In this document: in pieces, positions 16,161-24,860 of the stretch
Layout of the letters: each line of letters starts with the position of its first letter
Position numbering within the stretch: position 1 is the stretch's first letter
DNA from: Nodosilinea sp. WJT8-NPBG4
Lineage (GTDB): Bacteria; Cyanobacteriota; Cyanobacteriia; Phormidesmidales; Phormidesmidaceae
Assembly: GCA_019359285.1 (NCBI GenBank)
Contig: JAHHHQ010000004.1
Span: 1-37,666 of the forward strand
DNA length: 37,666 bases
Reading direction: 5' to 3'
Notes under the pieces: model-generated
The model's database searches: none
What the model was told of the DNA's origin: nothing
The model's input: the letters and a program-made list of their open reading frames with translations, nothing else
Program-made: the position numbers and the translations under genes

Positions 16161-16261
16161 TTTGTCACTGTCTACTCAGTGCTGCCAGACATCGGTAAGG
16201 TTGAGGCACTACATCGAGAAACTGATACATAGCCTTGAGCAGGCTACAGGGAGAGCAACCG

Positions 16262-16381
16262 ATGCCCACATTGATCAAAATGCATTTGCGACGGTGGTCC
16301 ACTCGCGCGATCAGCCTGTTGCTGAGAACGGTGCTGCTGTGGGGGAGCGGGGTTGAGGTGCAGAATTGGCCATGTGAATAA
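16262..16381 (+). CDS. Possible small ORF or signal-peptide remnant (39 aa)
   Basis: The ATG at 16262 follows AGGGAG by about 8 nt. The product has a basic start (MHLRRWSTR), a hydrophobic stretch (AISLLLRTVLLWGSG) and ends EVQNWPCE. It looks like a signal peptide and resembles the start of the TPR-CHAT protein at 14778 (which has AEVQNPH at the equivalent place). Its stop codon lies inside regulon promoter copy 6. It may be the 5' remnant of a lost paralogue. The rest of the 16131-16431 interval holds only this and the promoter. Confidence 0.3.
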   Translation: MPTLIKMHLRRWSTRAISLLLRTVLLWGSGVEVQNWPCE

Positions 16382-16404
16382 GTTCATGCTCGCCAGCGAT
16401 ATAG
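16374..16404 (+). promoter_or_regulatory. Regulon promoter copy 6 (TPR-CHAT/caspase operon)
   Basis: GTGAATAAGTT, 14-bp spacer with CAG at positions 10-12, ATATAG. It ends 27 nt before the ATG at 16432. Confidence 0.75.
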
Positions 16405-16431
16405 GCTGTTAGAGCGTAAGGGGCAATTTTT

Positions 16432-19400
16432 ATGAACCAGCGACGACGGAGCCAGTTTCAGGCCGGGTTCGGGCGACAACCTCTGGCTCGACTGGCTGTT
16501 AGCGGTCTGGCGGTGGTCTGGCTGGTTGGGGCCGCCGGGGTGGGGCAGGCGGTCGTGGCTAGAGAGTTGGATGAGATCGGGGCGTATAAGCTACCCCTTC
16601 AGCCGTCTACCAAGCTTGCTCAGGCTCTAGCAGAGCCCTCGTCTGAAGCCGATGCTCTCAATCAACAGGTTATCGAGCTTTACCAACAGGGGCGATACGC
16701 CGAAGCGATTCCTTTGGCAGAGCAAGCGTTACAACTTCGAGAAACGGCTTTAGGCGAGAGTCATCTCGATGTCGCCACCAGCCTCAATAATTTGGCAAGC
16801 CTCTACTTTGCCCAGGGCAACTATAGTGCCGCAGAACCCCTCTATGAGCGATCGCTCTCAATTTCGGAAACAGCCCTAGGCGAGACCCATCCCGATGTCG
16901 CCACCAGTCTCAATAATTTGGCAAGCCTCTACTTTTCCCAGGGCCACTACAGTGCCGCAGAACCCCTTGTGCTGCGATCGCTCTCGATTCGAGAAACGGC
17001 CTTAGGCGAGACCCATCCCGATGTCGCCGCTAGCTTGAATAATTTGGCAATCCTCTACTCTACCCAGGGCAACTACAGTGCTGCAGAACCGCTCTTTAAA
17101 CGATCGCTCTCAATTCGAGAAACGGTCTTAGGCGCGACCCATCCCGATGTCGCCACCAGTCTCGACGGCTTGGCAAACCTCTACTTTGCCCAGGGCAACT
17201 ACAGTGCCGCAGAACCCCTCTATGAGCGATCGCTCTCGATTCGAGAAGCGGCCTTAGGCGAGACCCATCCCGATGTCGCCACCAGCCTCAACAATTTGGC
17301 AGGCCTTTACCAAGATCAGGGCAACTACAGTGCCGCAGAACCCCTCTATGAGCGATCGCTCTCGATTCTTGAAACGGCCTTAGGCGAGACCCATCCCCAT
17401 GTCGCCACTAGCCTCAACAACCTGGCAGGCCTCTACCAAGACCAGGGCAACTACAGTGCCGCAGAACCCCTTTTGCTGCGATCGCTCTCGATTCGAGAAA
17501 CGGCCTTAGGCGAGACCCATCCCGATGTCGCCACCAGCCTCAACGACCTGGCACTCCTCTACTTTGCCCAGGGCAATTACAGTGCCGCAGAACCCCTTGT
17601 GCTGCAATCGCTCTCGATTTCTGAAACGGCTTTGGGCGAGACCCATCCCGAGGTCGCCACCAGCCTCAACAATTTGGCAGGCCTTTACCAAGCCCGGGGC
17701 AACTACAGTGCCGCAGAACCCCTTTTGCTGCGATCGCTCTCGATTCGAGAAACAGCCCTAGGCGAGACCCATCCCCATGTCGCCACCAGCCTCGACAATT
17801 TGGCAAACCTCTACTTTGCCCAGGGCAACTACAGTGCCGCAGAACCCCTCTATGAGCGATCGCTCTCAATTCGAGAAACGGCCTTAGGCGAGACCCATCC
17901 CGATGTCGCCACCAGCCTCAACAATTTGGCAGGCCTTTACCAAGATCAGGGCAACTACAGTGCCGCAGAGCCTCTCTATGAGCGATCGCTCTCGATTTTT
18001 GAAACGACCTTAGGCGAGACCCATCCCGAGGTCGCCACCAGCCTCAACAACCTGGCAGGCCTTTACCAAGCCCAGGGCAACTACAGTGCCGCAGAACCTC
18101 TCTATGAGCGATCGCTCTCGATCCGAGAAACAGCCCTAGGCGAGACCCATCCCGAGGTCGCCACCAGCCTCAACAACCTGGCAGGCCTTTACCGAGCCCA
18201 GGGCAACTACAGTGCCGCAAAACCCCTCTATGAGCGATCGCTCTCGATTTTTGAAACGGCCTTAGGCGAGACCCATCCCCATGTCGCTGCTAGCTTGAGT
18301 AATTTGGCAACCCTCTACTCTGCCCAGGGCAACTACAGTGCCGCAGAACCCCTCTATGAGCGATCGCTCTCGATTCGAGAAACAGCCTTAGGCGAGACCC
18401 ATCCCGAGGTCGCCGCTAGCTTGAATAATTTGGCAACCCTCTACTCTGCCCAGGGCAACTACAGTGCCGCAGAACCCCTTTTGCTGCGATCGCTCTCGAT
18501 TCTTGAAACGGCCTTAGGCGAGACCCATCCCGATGTCGCCACCAGCCTCAACAACCTGGCAGGCCTTTACCAAGCCCAGGGCAACTACAGTGCTGCAGAA
18601 CCCCTTGTGCTGCGATCGCTCTCGATTCGAGAAACAGCCCTAGGCGAGACCCATCCCGAGGTCGCCGCTAGCTTGAATAATTTGGCAACCCTCTACTCTG
18701 CCCAGGGCAACTACAGTGCCGCAGAACCCCTCTATGAGCGATCGCTCTCGATTCGAGAAACAGCCCTAGGCGAGACCCATCCCGATGTCGCCACCAGCCT
18801 CGACAATTTGGCAGGCCTTTACCGAGCCCAGGGCAACTACAGTGCCGCAGAACCCCTCTATGAGCGATCGCTCTCGATTCGAGAAACAGCCCTAGGCGAG
18901 ACCCATCCCGATGTCGCCACCAGCCTCAACAACCTGGCAGGCCTTTACCAAGATCAGGGCAACTACAGTGCTGCAGAACCCCTCTATGAGCGATCGCTCT
19001 CGATCCGAGAAACGGCCCTAGGCGAGACCCATCCCGATGTCGCCGCTAGCTTGAATAATTTTGCGGTCCTTTACCGAGCCCAGGGCAACTACAGTGCCGC
19101 AGAACCCCTTTTGCTGCGATCGCTCTCGATTTTTGAAACGGCCTTAGGCGAGGCCCATCCCGATGTCGCCACCAGCCTCAACAACCTGGCAGAACTCTAC
19201 TTTGCCCAGGGTAATATGACCCAGAGCATTGCGTTTCTAAATCGCGGCGTTGCCATTGGGGAAACCAACCTGGCCCTCAACCTGGTTACTGGCTCTGAAG
19301 CGCGCAAGCAAGCCTACATCGCCACTCAATCCGGCACCACTAGCAGCACGCTCTCTCTGCATCTCCAGGGTGCGCCGCAGAACCTCGCGGCGGGTCGTCT

Positions 19401-20985
19401 GGCTCTGACTACGGTACTGCGGCGTAAGGGGCGCATTCTCGATGCTGTCACCGATACCCAGCAGTTGCTGCGGCAAAACCTCAGCCCTGAGCTAGCTCCC
19501 CTGCTCAACCGCTACGCAGCCGCCCAAACCCAGCTGGCCACCCGGCTCTATGGTGGTCTGGGCAATCAAGAGCTCGCCGTCTACCGGGCCGAAATCGATG
19601 CTCTGCGCCAGCAGGTTGACGCTTTAGAGACCGACTTGGCACGCCGCAGTGCCGAATTTCGTCTTGCCACCGAGCCGGTCGAAATTGAGGCCATCCAGGC
19701 TCTCATTCCCGCCGATGCGGCGCTGGTCGAACTGGTGCGCTATTCTCCCTACGACTCGACTGGAGCGGGAAGCTGGGGCAGCCCCCGCTACGCCGCCTAC
19801 ATCCTTCACTCCACAGGCGACCCCCAGTGGGTCGAGCTGGGCGAGGCTGCCGCCATTGACGAGGCCGCCGTTGCCTTTCTCAACGCCACCCGCACCCCTA
19901 CCTCTCTTACTCAGGCTCGCGCCGCCGCCCGCATCCTCGATGAGCAGCTCATGGCCCCCATTCGCCCGCTGCTGGGCGATGCCACTCACCTCCTGCTCTC
20001 CCCCGATGGCCAGCTCAACCTGGTGCCCTTTGCGGCCCTGGTGGATGAGCAAGACCGCTACCTGGCCGAGACCTACACCCTCACCCACCTGACCACAGGC
20101 CGCGATCTGCTGCGGCTGCAAAACCCCGCCCCTAGCCGCCAGCCGCCAGTCATTTTGGCCAACCCCAACTACGACACCGCCGCTGCGGGGGGTGGCGCTT
20201 TAACGGCGGGTACCGCTGCCTCCCCTCGTCCCCAGGGAGAGGGGGCGAGGGCCACCGATCAACGCTCTACCGATATTGCCGACCTGCGCTTTGGCCCTCT
20301 GCCCGGCACCGAGCGGGAGGTTAATACCATTGCCCCCCTGCTATCCAACCCCATCATGCTCACCGAGACCGAGGCCAGCGAAAATGCCCTCAAGCAGGTG
20401 CAGGGGCCAAGCATTCTGCACTTGGCCACCCACGGCTTCTTTCTTGAGGATGTCGAGTTTGTACCCCCGGTTGACAGTCGAGGCGAGATCGATATCGTCA
20501 CTGCTTCGCCCCTCAGCAGTAGCCCGTTGCCCGCTGCCAATCGCCCCACCAGCCGCGAGAATCCGCTGCTGCGCTCGGGGTTGGCCCTGGCTGGGTTCAA
20601 TACCCGAGACAGTGCCGGTGAAGACGGTGTTTTTACCGCGTTAGAAGCCGCGAGTTTAGACCTACGCGGCACCCGTCTGGTGGTGCTCAGCGCCTGCGAA
20701 ACCGGCGTTGGCCAAGCGACCAACGGTGAAGGTGTTTACGGTCTGCGCCGCGCCTTTGTCATGGCCGGGGCCGAAAGCCAGCTCATGAGCCTATGGAAAG
20801 TAGACGACCAGGCCACTGCCGATCTAATGGAGCGCTACTACCAGCACCTGCTCCAGGGCGAAGGTCGCAGCGTTGCCCTGCGCCAGGTGCAGCTCGCGCT
20901 GCTAGCAGATCCTACCTACGCTCACCCCTACTACTGGGCGGCCTTCCTCTTCTCAGGTAACTGGCAACCCATTGAGGCGTTGTAG
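16432..20985 (+). CDS. Giant TPR (kinesin light chain type)-CHAT protease
   Basis: The product has 1517 residues and starts at an ATG after AAGGGG. A signal peptide or membrane anchor lies near residues 20-45 (LAVSGLAVVWLVGAAGVGQAV). Residues 87-926 are exactly twenty 42-residue TPR units of the type GNYSAAEPLYERSLSIRETA followed by LGETHPDVATSLNNLAGLYQ. A linker of about 250 residues follows. The C-terminal CHAT domain has His1334 (HLATHGFF) and Cys1422 (LSACETGVG), both catalytic positions filled. Such proteins may act as ligand-triggered proteases; the array would be the recognition surface. The metacaspase-like gene starts 49 nt downstream, so the two form one transcription unit under promoter copy 6. 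A low-complexity insert (about 1240-1290) separates parts of the CHAT domain. Confidence 0.9.
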   Translation: MNQRRRSQFQAGFGRQPLARLAVSGLAVVWLVGAAGVGQAVVARELDEIGAYKLPLQPSTKLAQALAEPSSEADALNQQVIELYQQGRYAEAIPLAEQALQLRETALGESHLDVATSLNNLASLYFAQGNYSAAEPLYERSLSISETALGETHPDVATSLNNLASLYFSQGHYSAAEPLVLRSLSIRETALGETHPDVAASLNNLAILYSTQGNYSAAEPLFKRSLSIRETVLGATHPDVATSLDGLANLYFAQGNYSAAEPLYERSLSIREAALGETHPDVATSLNNLAGLYQDQGNYSAAEPLYERSLSILETALGETHPHVATSLNNLAGLYQDQGNYSAAEPLLLRSLSIRETALGETHPDVATSLNDLALLYFAQGNYSAAEPLVLQSLSISETALGETHPEVATSLNNLAGLYQARGNYSAAEPLLLRSLSIRETALGETHPHVATSLDNLANLYFAQGNYSAAEPLYERSLSIRETALGETHPDVATSLNNLAGLYQDQGNYSAAEPLYERSLSIFETTLGETHPEVATSLNNLAGLYQAQGNYSAAEPLYERSLSIRETALGETHPEVATSLNNLAGLYRAQGNYSAAKPLYERSLSIFETALGETHPHVAASLSNLATLYSAQGNYSAAEPLYERSLSIRETALGETHPEVAASLNNLATLYSAQGNYSAAEPLLLRSLSILETALGETHPDVATSLNNLAGLYQAQGNYSAAEPLVLRSLSIRETALGETHPEVAASLNNLATLYSAQGNYSAAEPLYERSLSIRETALGETHPDVATSLDNLAGLYRAQGNYSAAEPLYERSLSIRETALGETHPDVATSLNNLAGLYQDQGNYSAAEPLYERSLSIRETALGETHPDVAASLNNFAVLYRAQGNYSAAEPLLLRSLSIFETALGEAHPDVATSLNNLAELYFAQGNMTQSIAFLNRGVAIGETNLALNLVTGSEARKQAYIATQSGTTSSTLSLHLQGAPQNLAAGRLALTTVLRRKGRILDAVTDTQQLLRQNLSPELAPLLNRYAAAQTQLATRLYGGLGNQELAVYRAEIDALRQQVDALETDLARRSAEFRLATEPVEIEAIQALIPADAALVELVRYSPYDSTGAGSWGSPRYAAYILHSTGDPQWVELGEAAAIDEAAVAFLNATRTPTSLTQARAAARILDEQLMAPIRPLLGDATHLLLSPDGQLNLVPFAALVDEQDRYLAETYTLTHLTTGRDLLRLQNPAPSRQPPVILANPNYDTAAAGGGALTAGTAASPRPQGEGARATDQRSTDIADLRFGPLPGTEREVNTIAPLLSNPIMLTETEASENALKQVQGPSILHLATHGFFLEDVEFVPPVDSRGEIDIVTASPLSSSPLPAANRPTSRENPLLRSGLALAGFNTRDSAGEDGVFTALEAASLDLRGTRLVVLSACETGVGQATNGEGVYGLRRAFVMAGAESQLMSLWKVDDQATADLMERYYQHLLQGEGRSVALRQVQLALLADPTYAHPYYWAAFLFSGNWQPIEAL
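16690..19209 (+). repeat. Twenty tandem 126-bp TPR-coding repeats with a HIP1 core
   Basis: Twenty in-frame units of exactly 126 bp. Nearly every unit carries CGATCGCTCTC (most with the full GCGATCGC octamer) at the same place. Units differ mainly in a few positions (Tyr-Glu, Leu-Leu or Val-Leu after EPL; Asp, His or Glu after HP; the AGLYQ, ATLYS or NLYF ending), so variable positions are set in a homogenised frame. Confidence 0.9.
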
Positions 20986-21034
20986 ACCCCAACCCTAAAG
21001 CCAACCACGTTCGTTCTTCATTCCTCCTTTCTCC

Positions 21035-23311
21035 ATGGCAAACCTCAAACGCCGACACTTTCTGCAAGCTGCTGGTTCTACCCTGGCGGCGATCGGTCTG
21101 AGCCAGATGGATGTGCGGCGGCGGGGCGATCGATACGCCCGCGCCCTGGCTCAGCCGACTAGCCGCAAACTGGCCCTGCTAGTCGGCGTTAATCAGTACC
21201 CCGCTGGGGTCACTCCCCTGCGGGGCTGCCTCACCGATGTACGCATGCAAAAAGAGCTGCTAGTGCACCGCTTTAGCTTTGACCCAGCCAATATTCTCAC
21301 CCTAGAAAACCAGGCCGCCACCCGCCAAAACCTGCTAGACGCCTTTGAGACTCACTTAATTGACCAGACCCAGCCAGGGGATGTGGTGGTGTTTCACTTT
21401 TCGGGACATGGTTCACTGGTGCGTGACCCCGACCCAATCCCCACAGCATTGGAAGGCTACAATGGCAGCCTGCTGCCCTATGACGCCCGGTTGAATGGGA
21501 CCGATAACCGAGTCAGCGACATTATGGGCAAAACCCTATTTTTGCTGATGGCCAACCTCAAAACTGATCAGGTGACGGTTATGCTTGACAGCTGCCACTC
21601 CGGCGGTGGCACCCGAGGCGATCTAATGCTGCGGGCCGTCGAGTCGCGGGTGGAGTTAGGCGAGGCGATTCCCAGCGAGGCTGAACTGGCAGTGCAAGAG
21701 CGGTGGCTGGCGCGGCTGGGCTGGTCGGCTGCGGAGCTAAAGGCCCAACGGAGCCGAGGCATTGCTAAAGGGGTAGCGCTGGGGTCGGCCCAGGCTAACC
21801 AACTGGCGGCAGATGCCTCCTTTGGCGAAGGTGCAGGACAGTTTTATGCTGGGGCATTCACCTACGCGCTGACCCGCTACCTGTGGCAGCAGCCCAACAG
21901 CCTGCCGCTCGATCGCGTGTTTGTCGACCTGGCCCGCAGCACACGCGATATGGCTAACAGTGCCCGCGTTGTGCAATCTCCTATCTATGAGGTAGCGCCA
22001 GGGCGCAACTTTGCTCAAGAACCGCTTTTTTTCAGCCGTCCCCAGACTCTGGCAGCAGAGGCCGTGGTGGTGGGTGCTGAGGCCAGCGGCGAGATCAAGT
22101 TTTGGCTGGGGGGCGTGTCGTCCCAAAGTTTGGCAGCTTTTGAGAGCGGGGCTATTTTCTCGGTCGTGGATGGCAACGGTGATGAGATTAGCCAGATAGA
22201 GCAAACTCGGCGGGTGGGTCTAGAGGGCTACGGTACCCTAATGGGCAGCAGTGATGGTCAGGTCGCAGCGGGGCAGCTGCTGCGCGAGCGGGTGCGGGGA
22301 GTGCCCACTGACTTGACTCTACGAGTGGGATTGGATACTTCTCTAGGGGCTGATTTGGAAACGGTGCAATCGCAGTTAGCAGCTTTCAACCGCATTCAGC
22401 CCGTCGCGGTGGATGGCAGTCAAAGCGCCCACTACTTGCTAGGGCGCATGACCGAGCAGGGGCTGGCGATCGCCACCACCAAGGCCGTACGTGACGTTGG
22501 CGAGTTGGGCAGCATTGGCCTGTTCACGCCAGGGCTGGTGGCCATCCGCGCCAGCTTTGGTGAACCTGGGGAACCCATTACCGATGCTGTACAACGGCTT
22601 AACCCCACGCTCAAGCTGCTGCTGGCCGGGCAGGTGCTGCGATCGGTGCTCAACAGCGACACCTCTAACCTCAACGTCGATGTAGCTGTACAGCCAGTGA
22701 ATAACTCTATTGCCATCAGTCGCAGCGCCAGCCGTCGAGGTAGCGAAGACAACGAGGTGGCCCAACGGCTAGATAGTTCCAGTCAAACGCTGCGATCGGG
22801 CAGTGAAATTGTGGTGACGGTGACCAATGGTGAATTGCGCAGCCTCTACATAGCCGTGCTAGCCATCGGCAGCTCGGGGAGTATGTCTGTGCTGCACCCT
22901 ACCGATTGGGATGCTCCTGAAAATGAATCGCTGTTAGAACCGGAGCAGCAGCTAGCCATTCCTCGTCAGGAGATGGAGCGCGACCCTAACCGCAACTACT
23001 GTAGCGACCCCAGCGAAGCCTTTCACCTGTGCCTGAGCAGCTCTGGTTATGCTGAAATTTTGACTCTGGTGAGCACCAGCCCTCTGCGTGATGCTTTGCG
23101 CGGTCTTCAGCAAATTGCCGCCGCCAACAACACCCGCAGCGGCGACCCCATCGGTTTGCAAAACGATGACCCTGTCAGTGTGATAGAAACTCTGCTGGGC
23201 GATATTGATCGCAGTACCCGAAGCTCGGTTAGCCTGCGCAATGATGTGCGCGGGGTAGACACCACCCAGCTCGCGGCCCTATCTACCCTGATTGAAGTGA
23301 TAGAAGACTGA
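21035..23311 (+). CDS. Metacaspase-like (C14) protein with Tat signal and DUF4384-like tail
   Basis: The product has 758 residues. The N-terminus has a twin-arginine motif (RRHFLQAAGST), which predicts folded export. The caspase-fold domain spans about 45-335, with His125 (HFSGHGS) and Cys187 (LDSCHSGGG) and the KLALLVGVNQYP first strand. The C-terminal region holds a DUF4384-like beta domain (SGSEIVVTVTNGELRSLYIAV...). Cyanobacterial orthocaspases typically cleave after basic residues; that specificity is inferred from the family. It shares the promoter of the giant TPR-CHAT gene 49 nt upstream and may be its partner or downstream protease. A start upstream of 21035 is not needed, since the Tat motif begins within eight codons. 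Confidence 0.88.
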   Translation: MANLKRRHFLQAAGSTLAAIGLSQMDVRRRGDRYARALAQPTSRKLALLVGVNQYPAGVTPLRGCLTDVRMQKELLVHRFSFDPANILTLENQAATRQNLLDAFETHLIDQTQPGDVVVFHFSGHGSLVRDPDPIPTALEGYNGSLLPYDARLNGTDNRVSDIMGKTLFLLMANLKTDQVTVMLDSCHSGGGTRGDLMLRAVESRVELGEAIPSEAELAVQERWLARLGWSAAELKAQRSRGIAKGVALGSAQANQLAADASFGEGAGQFYAGAFTYALTRYLWQQPNSLPLDRVFVDLARSTRDMANSARVVQSPIYEVAPGRNFAQEPLFFSRPQTLAAEAVVVGAEASGEIKFWLGGVSSQSLAAFESGAIFSVVDGNGDEISQIEQTRRVGLEGYGTLMGSSDGQVAAGQLLRERVRGVPTDLTLRVGLDTSLGADLETVQSQLAAFNRIQPVAVDGSQSAHYLLGRMTEQGLAIATTKAVRDVGELGSIGLFTPGLVAIRASFGEPGEPITDAVQRLNPTLKLLLAGQVLRSVLNSDTSNLNVDVAVQPVNNSIAISRSASRRGSEDNEVAQRLDSSSQTLRSGSEIVVTVTNGELRSLYIAVLAIGSSGSMSVLHPTDWDAPENESLLEPEQQLAIPRQEMERDPNRNYCSDPSEAFHLCLSSSGYAEILTLVSTSPLRDALRGLQQIAAANNTRSGDPIGLQNDDPVSVIETLLGDIDRSTRSSVSLRNDVRGVDTTQLAALSTLIEVIED

Positions 23312-23392
23312 GCGCTCGGCGGAGCGATTCGCGTAGCGTTCGAGCTCCGACTCGGAACGAGTATCCGTACCGGAATCACCAACTAATCGCCA

Positions 23393-23423
23393 CTGAATAG
23401 GTTTGGCCACTCCAGACATAGGT
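23393..23423 (+). promoter_or_regulatory. Regulon promoter copy 8 (soluble TPR gene)
   Basis: CTGAATAGGTT, 14-bp spacer with CAG at positions 10-12, ATAGGT. It ends 28 nt before the ATG at 23452 and rules out the GTG at 23422 as start. Confidence 0.75.
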
Positions 23424-23451
23424 GCAGGTAGACGAGTTCAACCCTATTCCT

Positions 23452-24375
23452 ATGCCCAGTCCCCGCTTTGCGATCGCCTACTTGACCCAGGGCCGCCCGG
23501 TGGTTTTGATGCAAGCTTTTCCGGTGGCACAGACCATTGAACTGCGCTACCACCTCTCCTGGCTGCAGTCTGTGCCCGCCCTGCTCGAAACGGGCAAAAC
23601 CCAGAGTGCCTTGGGCCATCTCTACTGTCAACTGGGCGAATGGGATCGCGCCGCCGGGGCCTATCTGCGATCGCTCAACGCCTTCAACCACGCCGAAGAT
23701 GCCGTGGCCCTGGGCCACACCCTCACCCACCTCAGCGTGGTGTTTGCCCAGCGTCAGCAGTACCGCTGGGCCTACGACTATGCCGCTCAGGCCGTGCAGC
23801 ATCTGCACAATACAGCAGACGATGCAGGCTATGCTGCTGCCCTTCACACCCTAGGCATGGGCCACTACTATCGTCGCCGCTATCGCCTAGCGCTGAGAAC
23901 TTTAGAGAAAGCTCTCGCCCTGCGCCACGAACTGGGCGACGAACTGGGTGAAGCCATCACCTTGGGGTGCATGGGGCGAGTCTATATTGCTCGGGGCGAG
24001 CACTGGTGCGCTCTCTCCTGCTACGAAGCTGCCCTTGATGGGTATCGCCAGCACCAGACCCTGCTCGAAGGCAACAGCTACGAAATCATGATTCGCAGGC
24101 GCATTGCCCGACTGGCCAAAAGTGCAGGTTATGTGGATTTAGCGATCGCCCATTTTGAAGCCGCTCTAATGCTGTGCCAGAAGTGCGATCGCGAACTGGC
24201 CGCCGAGATTTTAACTGACCTCGCCAGTATGCACGAAGGTTTACAGCAGAACAAAAGGGCCCTGCGCTATCACCAGCAGGCACGACAGTTGCAGCAATCT
24301 GCAAAGCCCAAAGCCAGCGAAAACATTGCCCCTACCTCAATACCCTCACAGCCCACTGAAGAAGGCTATTACTAA
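23452..24375 (+). CDS. Cytoplasmic TPR protein
   Basis: The ATG at 23452 is chosen because a GTG ten codons upstream lies inside the promoter hexamer. The product has 307 residues with no signal peptide or membrane segment. TPR-like helix pairs fill most of it (LGHLYCQLGEWDRAAGAYLR, AAALHTLGMGHYYRRRYRLA, LGCMGRVYIARGEHWCALSC, AHFEAALMLCQKC). It is cysteine-bearing and ends in a Ser/Pro-rich tail. Unlike the other TPR proteins of the cluster it has no CHAT domain, so it may be a free adaptor or an inhibitor binding a partner. It lies between the caspase gene and the leader-peptide gene with separate regulon promoters on both sides. Confidence 0.8.
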   Translation: MPSPRFAIAYLTQGRPVVLMQAFPVAQTIELRYHLSWLQSVPALLETGKTQSALGHLYCQLGEWDRAAGAYLRSLNAFNHAEDAVALGHTLTHLSVVFAQRQQYRWAYDYAAQAVQHLHNTADDAGYAAALHTLGMGHYYRRRYRLALRTLEKALALRHELGDELGEAITLGCMGRVYIARGEHWCALSCYEAALDGYRQHQTLLEGNSYEIMIRRRIARLAKSAGYVDLAIAHFEAALMLCQKCDRELAAEILTDLASMHEGLQQNKRALRYHQQARQLQQSAKPKASENIAPTSIPSQPTEEGYY

Positions 24376-24376
24376 A

Positions 24377-24407
24377 GTGAATAAGCTTATCTCCGCGAGA
24401 CATAGGT
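24377..24407 (+). promoter_or_regulatory. Regulon promoter copy 7 (leader-peptide operon)
   Basis: GTGAATAAGCT, 14-bp spacer (GAG instead of CAG), ATAGGT. It ends 69 nt before the ATG at 24477 and links the export locus to the regulon. Confidence 0.8.
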
Positions 24408-24476
24408 AAGAACAGGAAGGCAAACAAACCTACCTTCCTAACTCAAAAAAACCAACTTCTCAAAAGGAGAAGTTCC

Positions 24477-24740
24477 ATGTCTGACATGATCAAGCCCAAC
24501 GACATCATCACCGAAGCTGAAGAGGCCGCTAACCTGGCCATTTCTGAACTCACCGAAGGCGAACTCGACGATTGCAGTGGGGGTGTCAGCGACCTAGGCG
24601 ATATCAGCAGCCTGTTCAAAGGGGCGAGCAGCTTCTTCGAGCAGTCGGGCATCGGGATGGAGCAGGTGAGCTTTGCTGGCCCTAGCGGTGCTGACAGCAT
24701 CAGCTCTCTCACTGGCTTCAACACGGTACTGGTCTGCTAA
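24477..24740 (+). CDS. Double-glycine leader peptide precursor
   Basis: An 87-residue precursor with a strong ribosome site (AAGGAG, 8 nt). Residues 1-36 form an acidic helical leader ending LTEGELDDCSGG, a clear double-glycine site of the kind processed during ABC export. The 51-residue mature part starts VSDLGDISSLFKGASSFFEQ and is rich in Ser, Gly and Phe, with a single terminal Cys (FNTVLVC). No modification enzyme such as a LanM, YcaO or radical-SAM protein is encoded nearby, so an unmodified bacteriocin or signal peptide is most likely. The exporter gene lies two genes downstream, with a TPR and a PPIase gene between. The terminal Cys could form a dimer or be lipid- or thioester-linked. 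Family not identified. Confidence 0.75.
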   Translation: MSDMIKPNDIITEAEEAANLAISELTEGELDDCSGGVSDLGDISSLFKGASSFFEQSGIGMEQVSFAGPSGADSISSLTGFNTVLVC

Positions 24741-24860
24741 TAGGAGATAAACGGTTAGAACCTTCTCCAGACCAGCACTTTCAGATTTTATCTGCATAAA
24801 TTTGAGTTTGTTTTCCCTAAATACTGATGAGCCCACCTGAACAAAACCCGGAGTAAGTCC

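Noticed and set aside
16162..16356. 64-codon open reading frame
   Set aside because: No ribosome site or domain-like composition; the overlapping 39-codon frame at 16262 has better start signals.
16690..19209. Satellite or CRISPR-like repeats
   Set aside because: They encode regular 42-residue TPRs in one long reading frame.
23422..23451. Upstream GTG start for the soluble TPR gene
   Set aside because: It lies inside the -10-like hexamer of promoter copy 8; the ATG at 23452 fits the spacing of the other copies.
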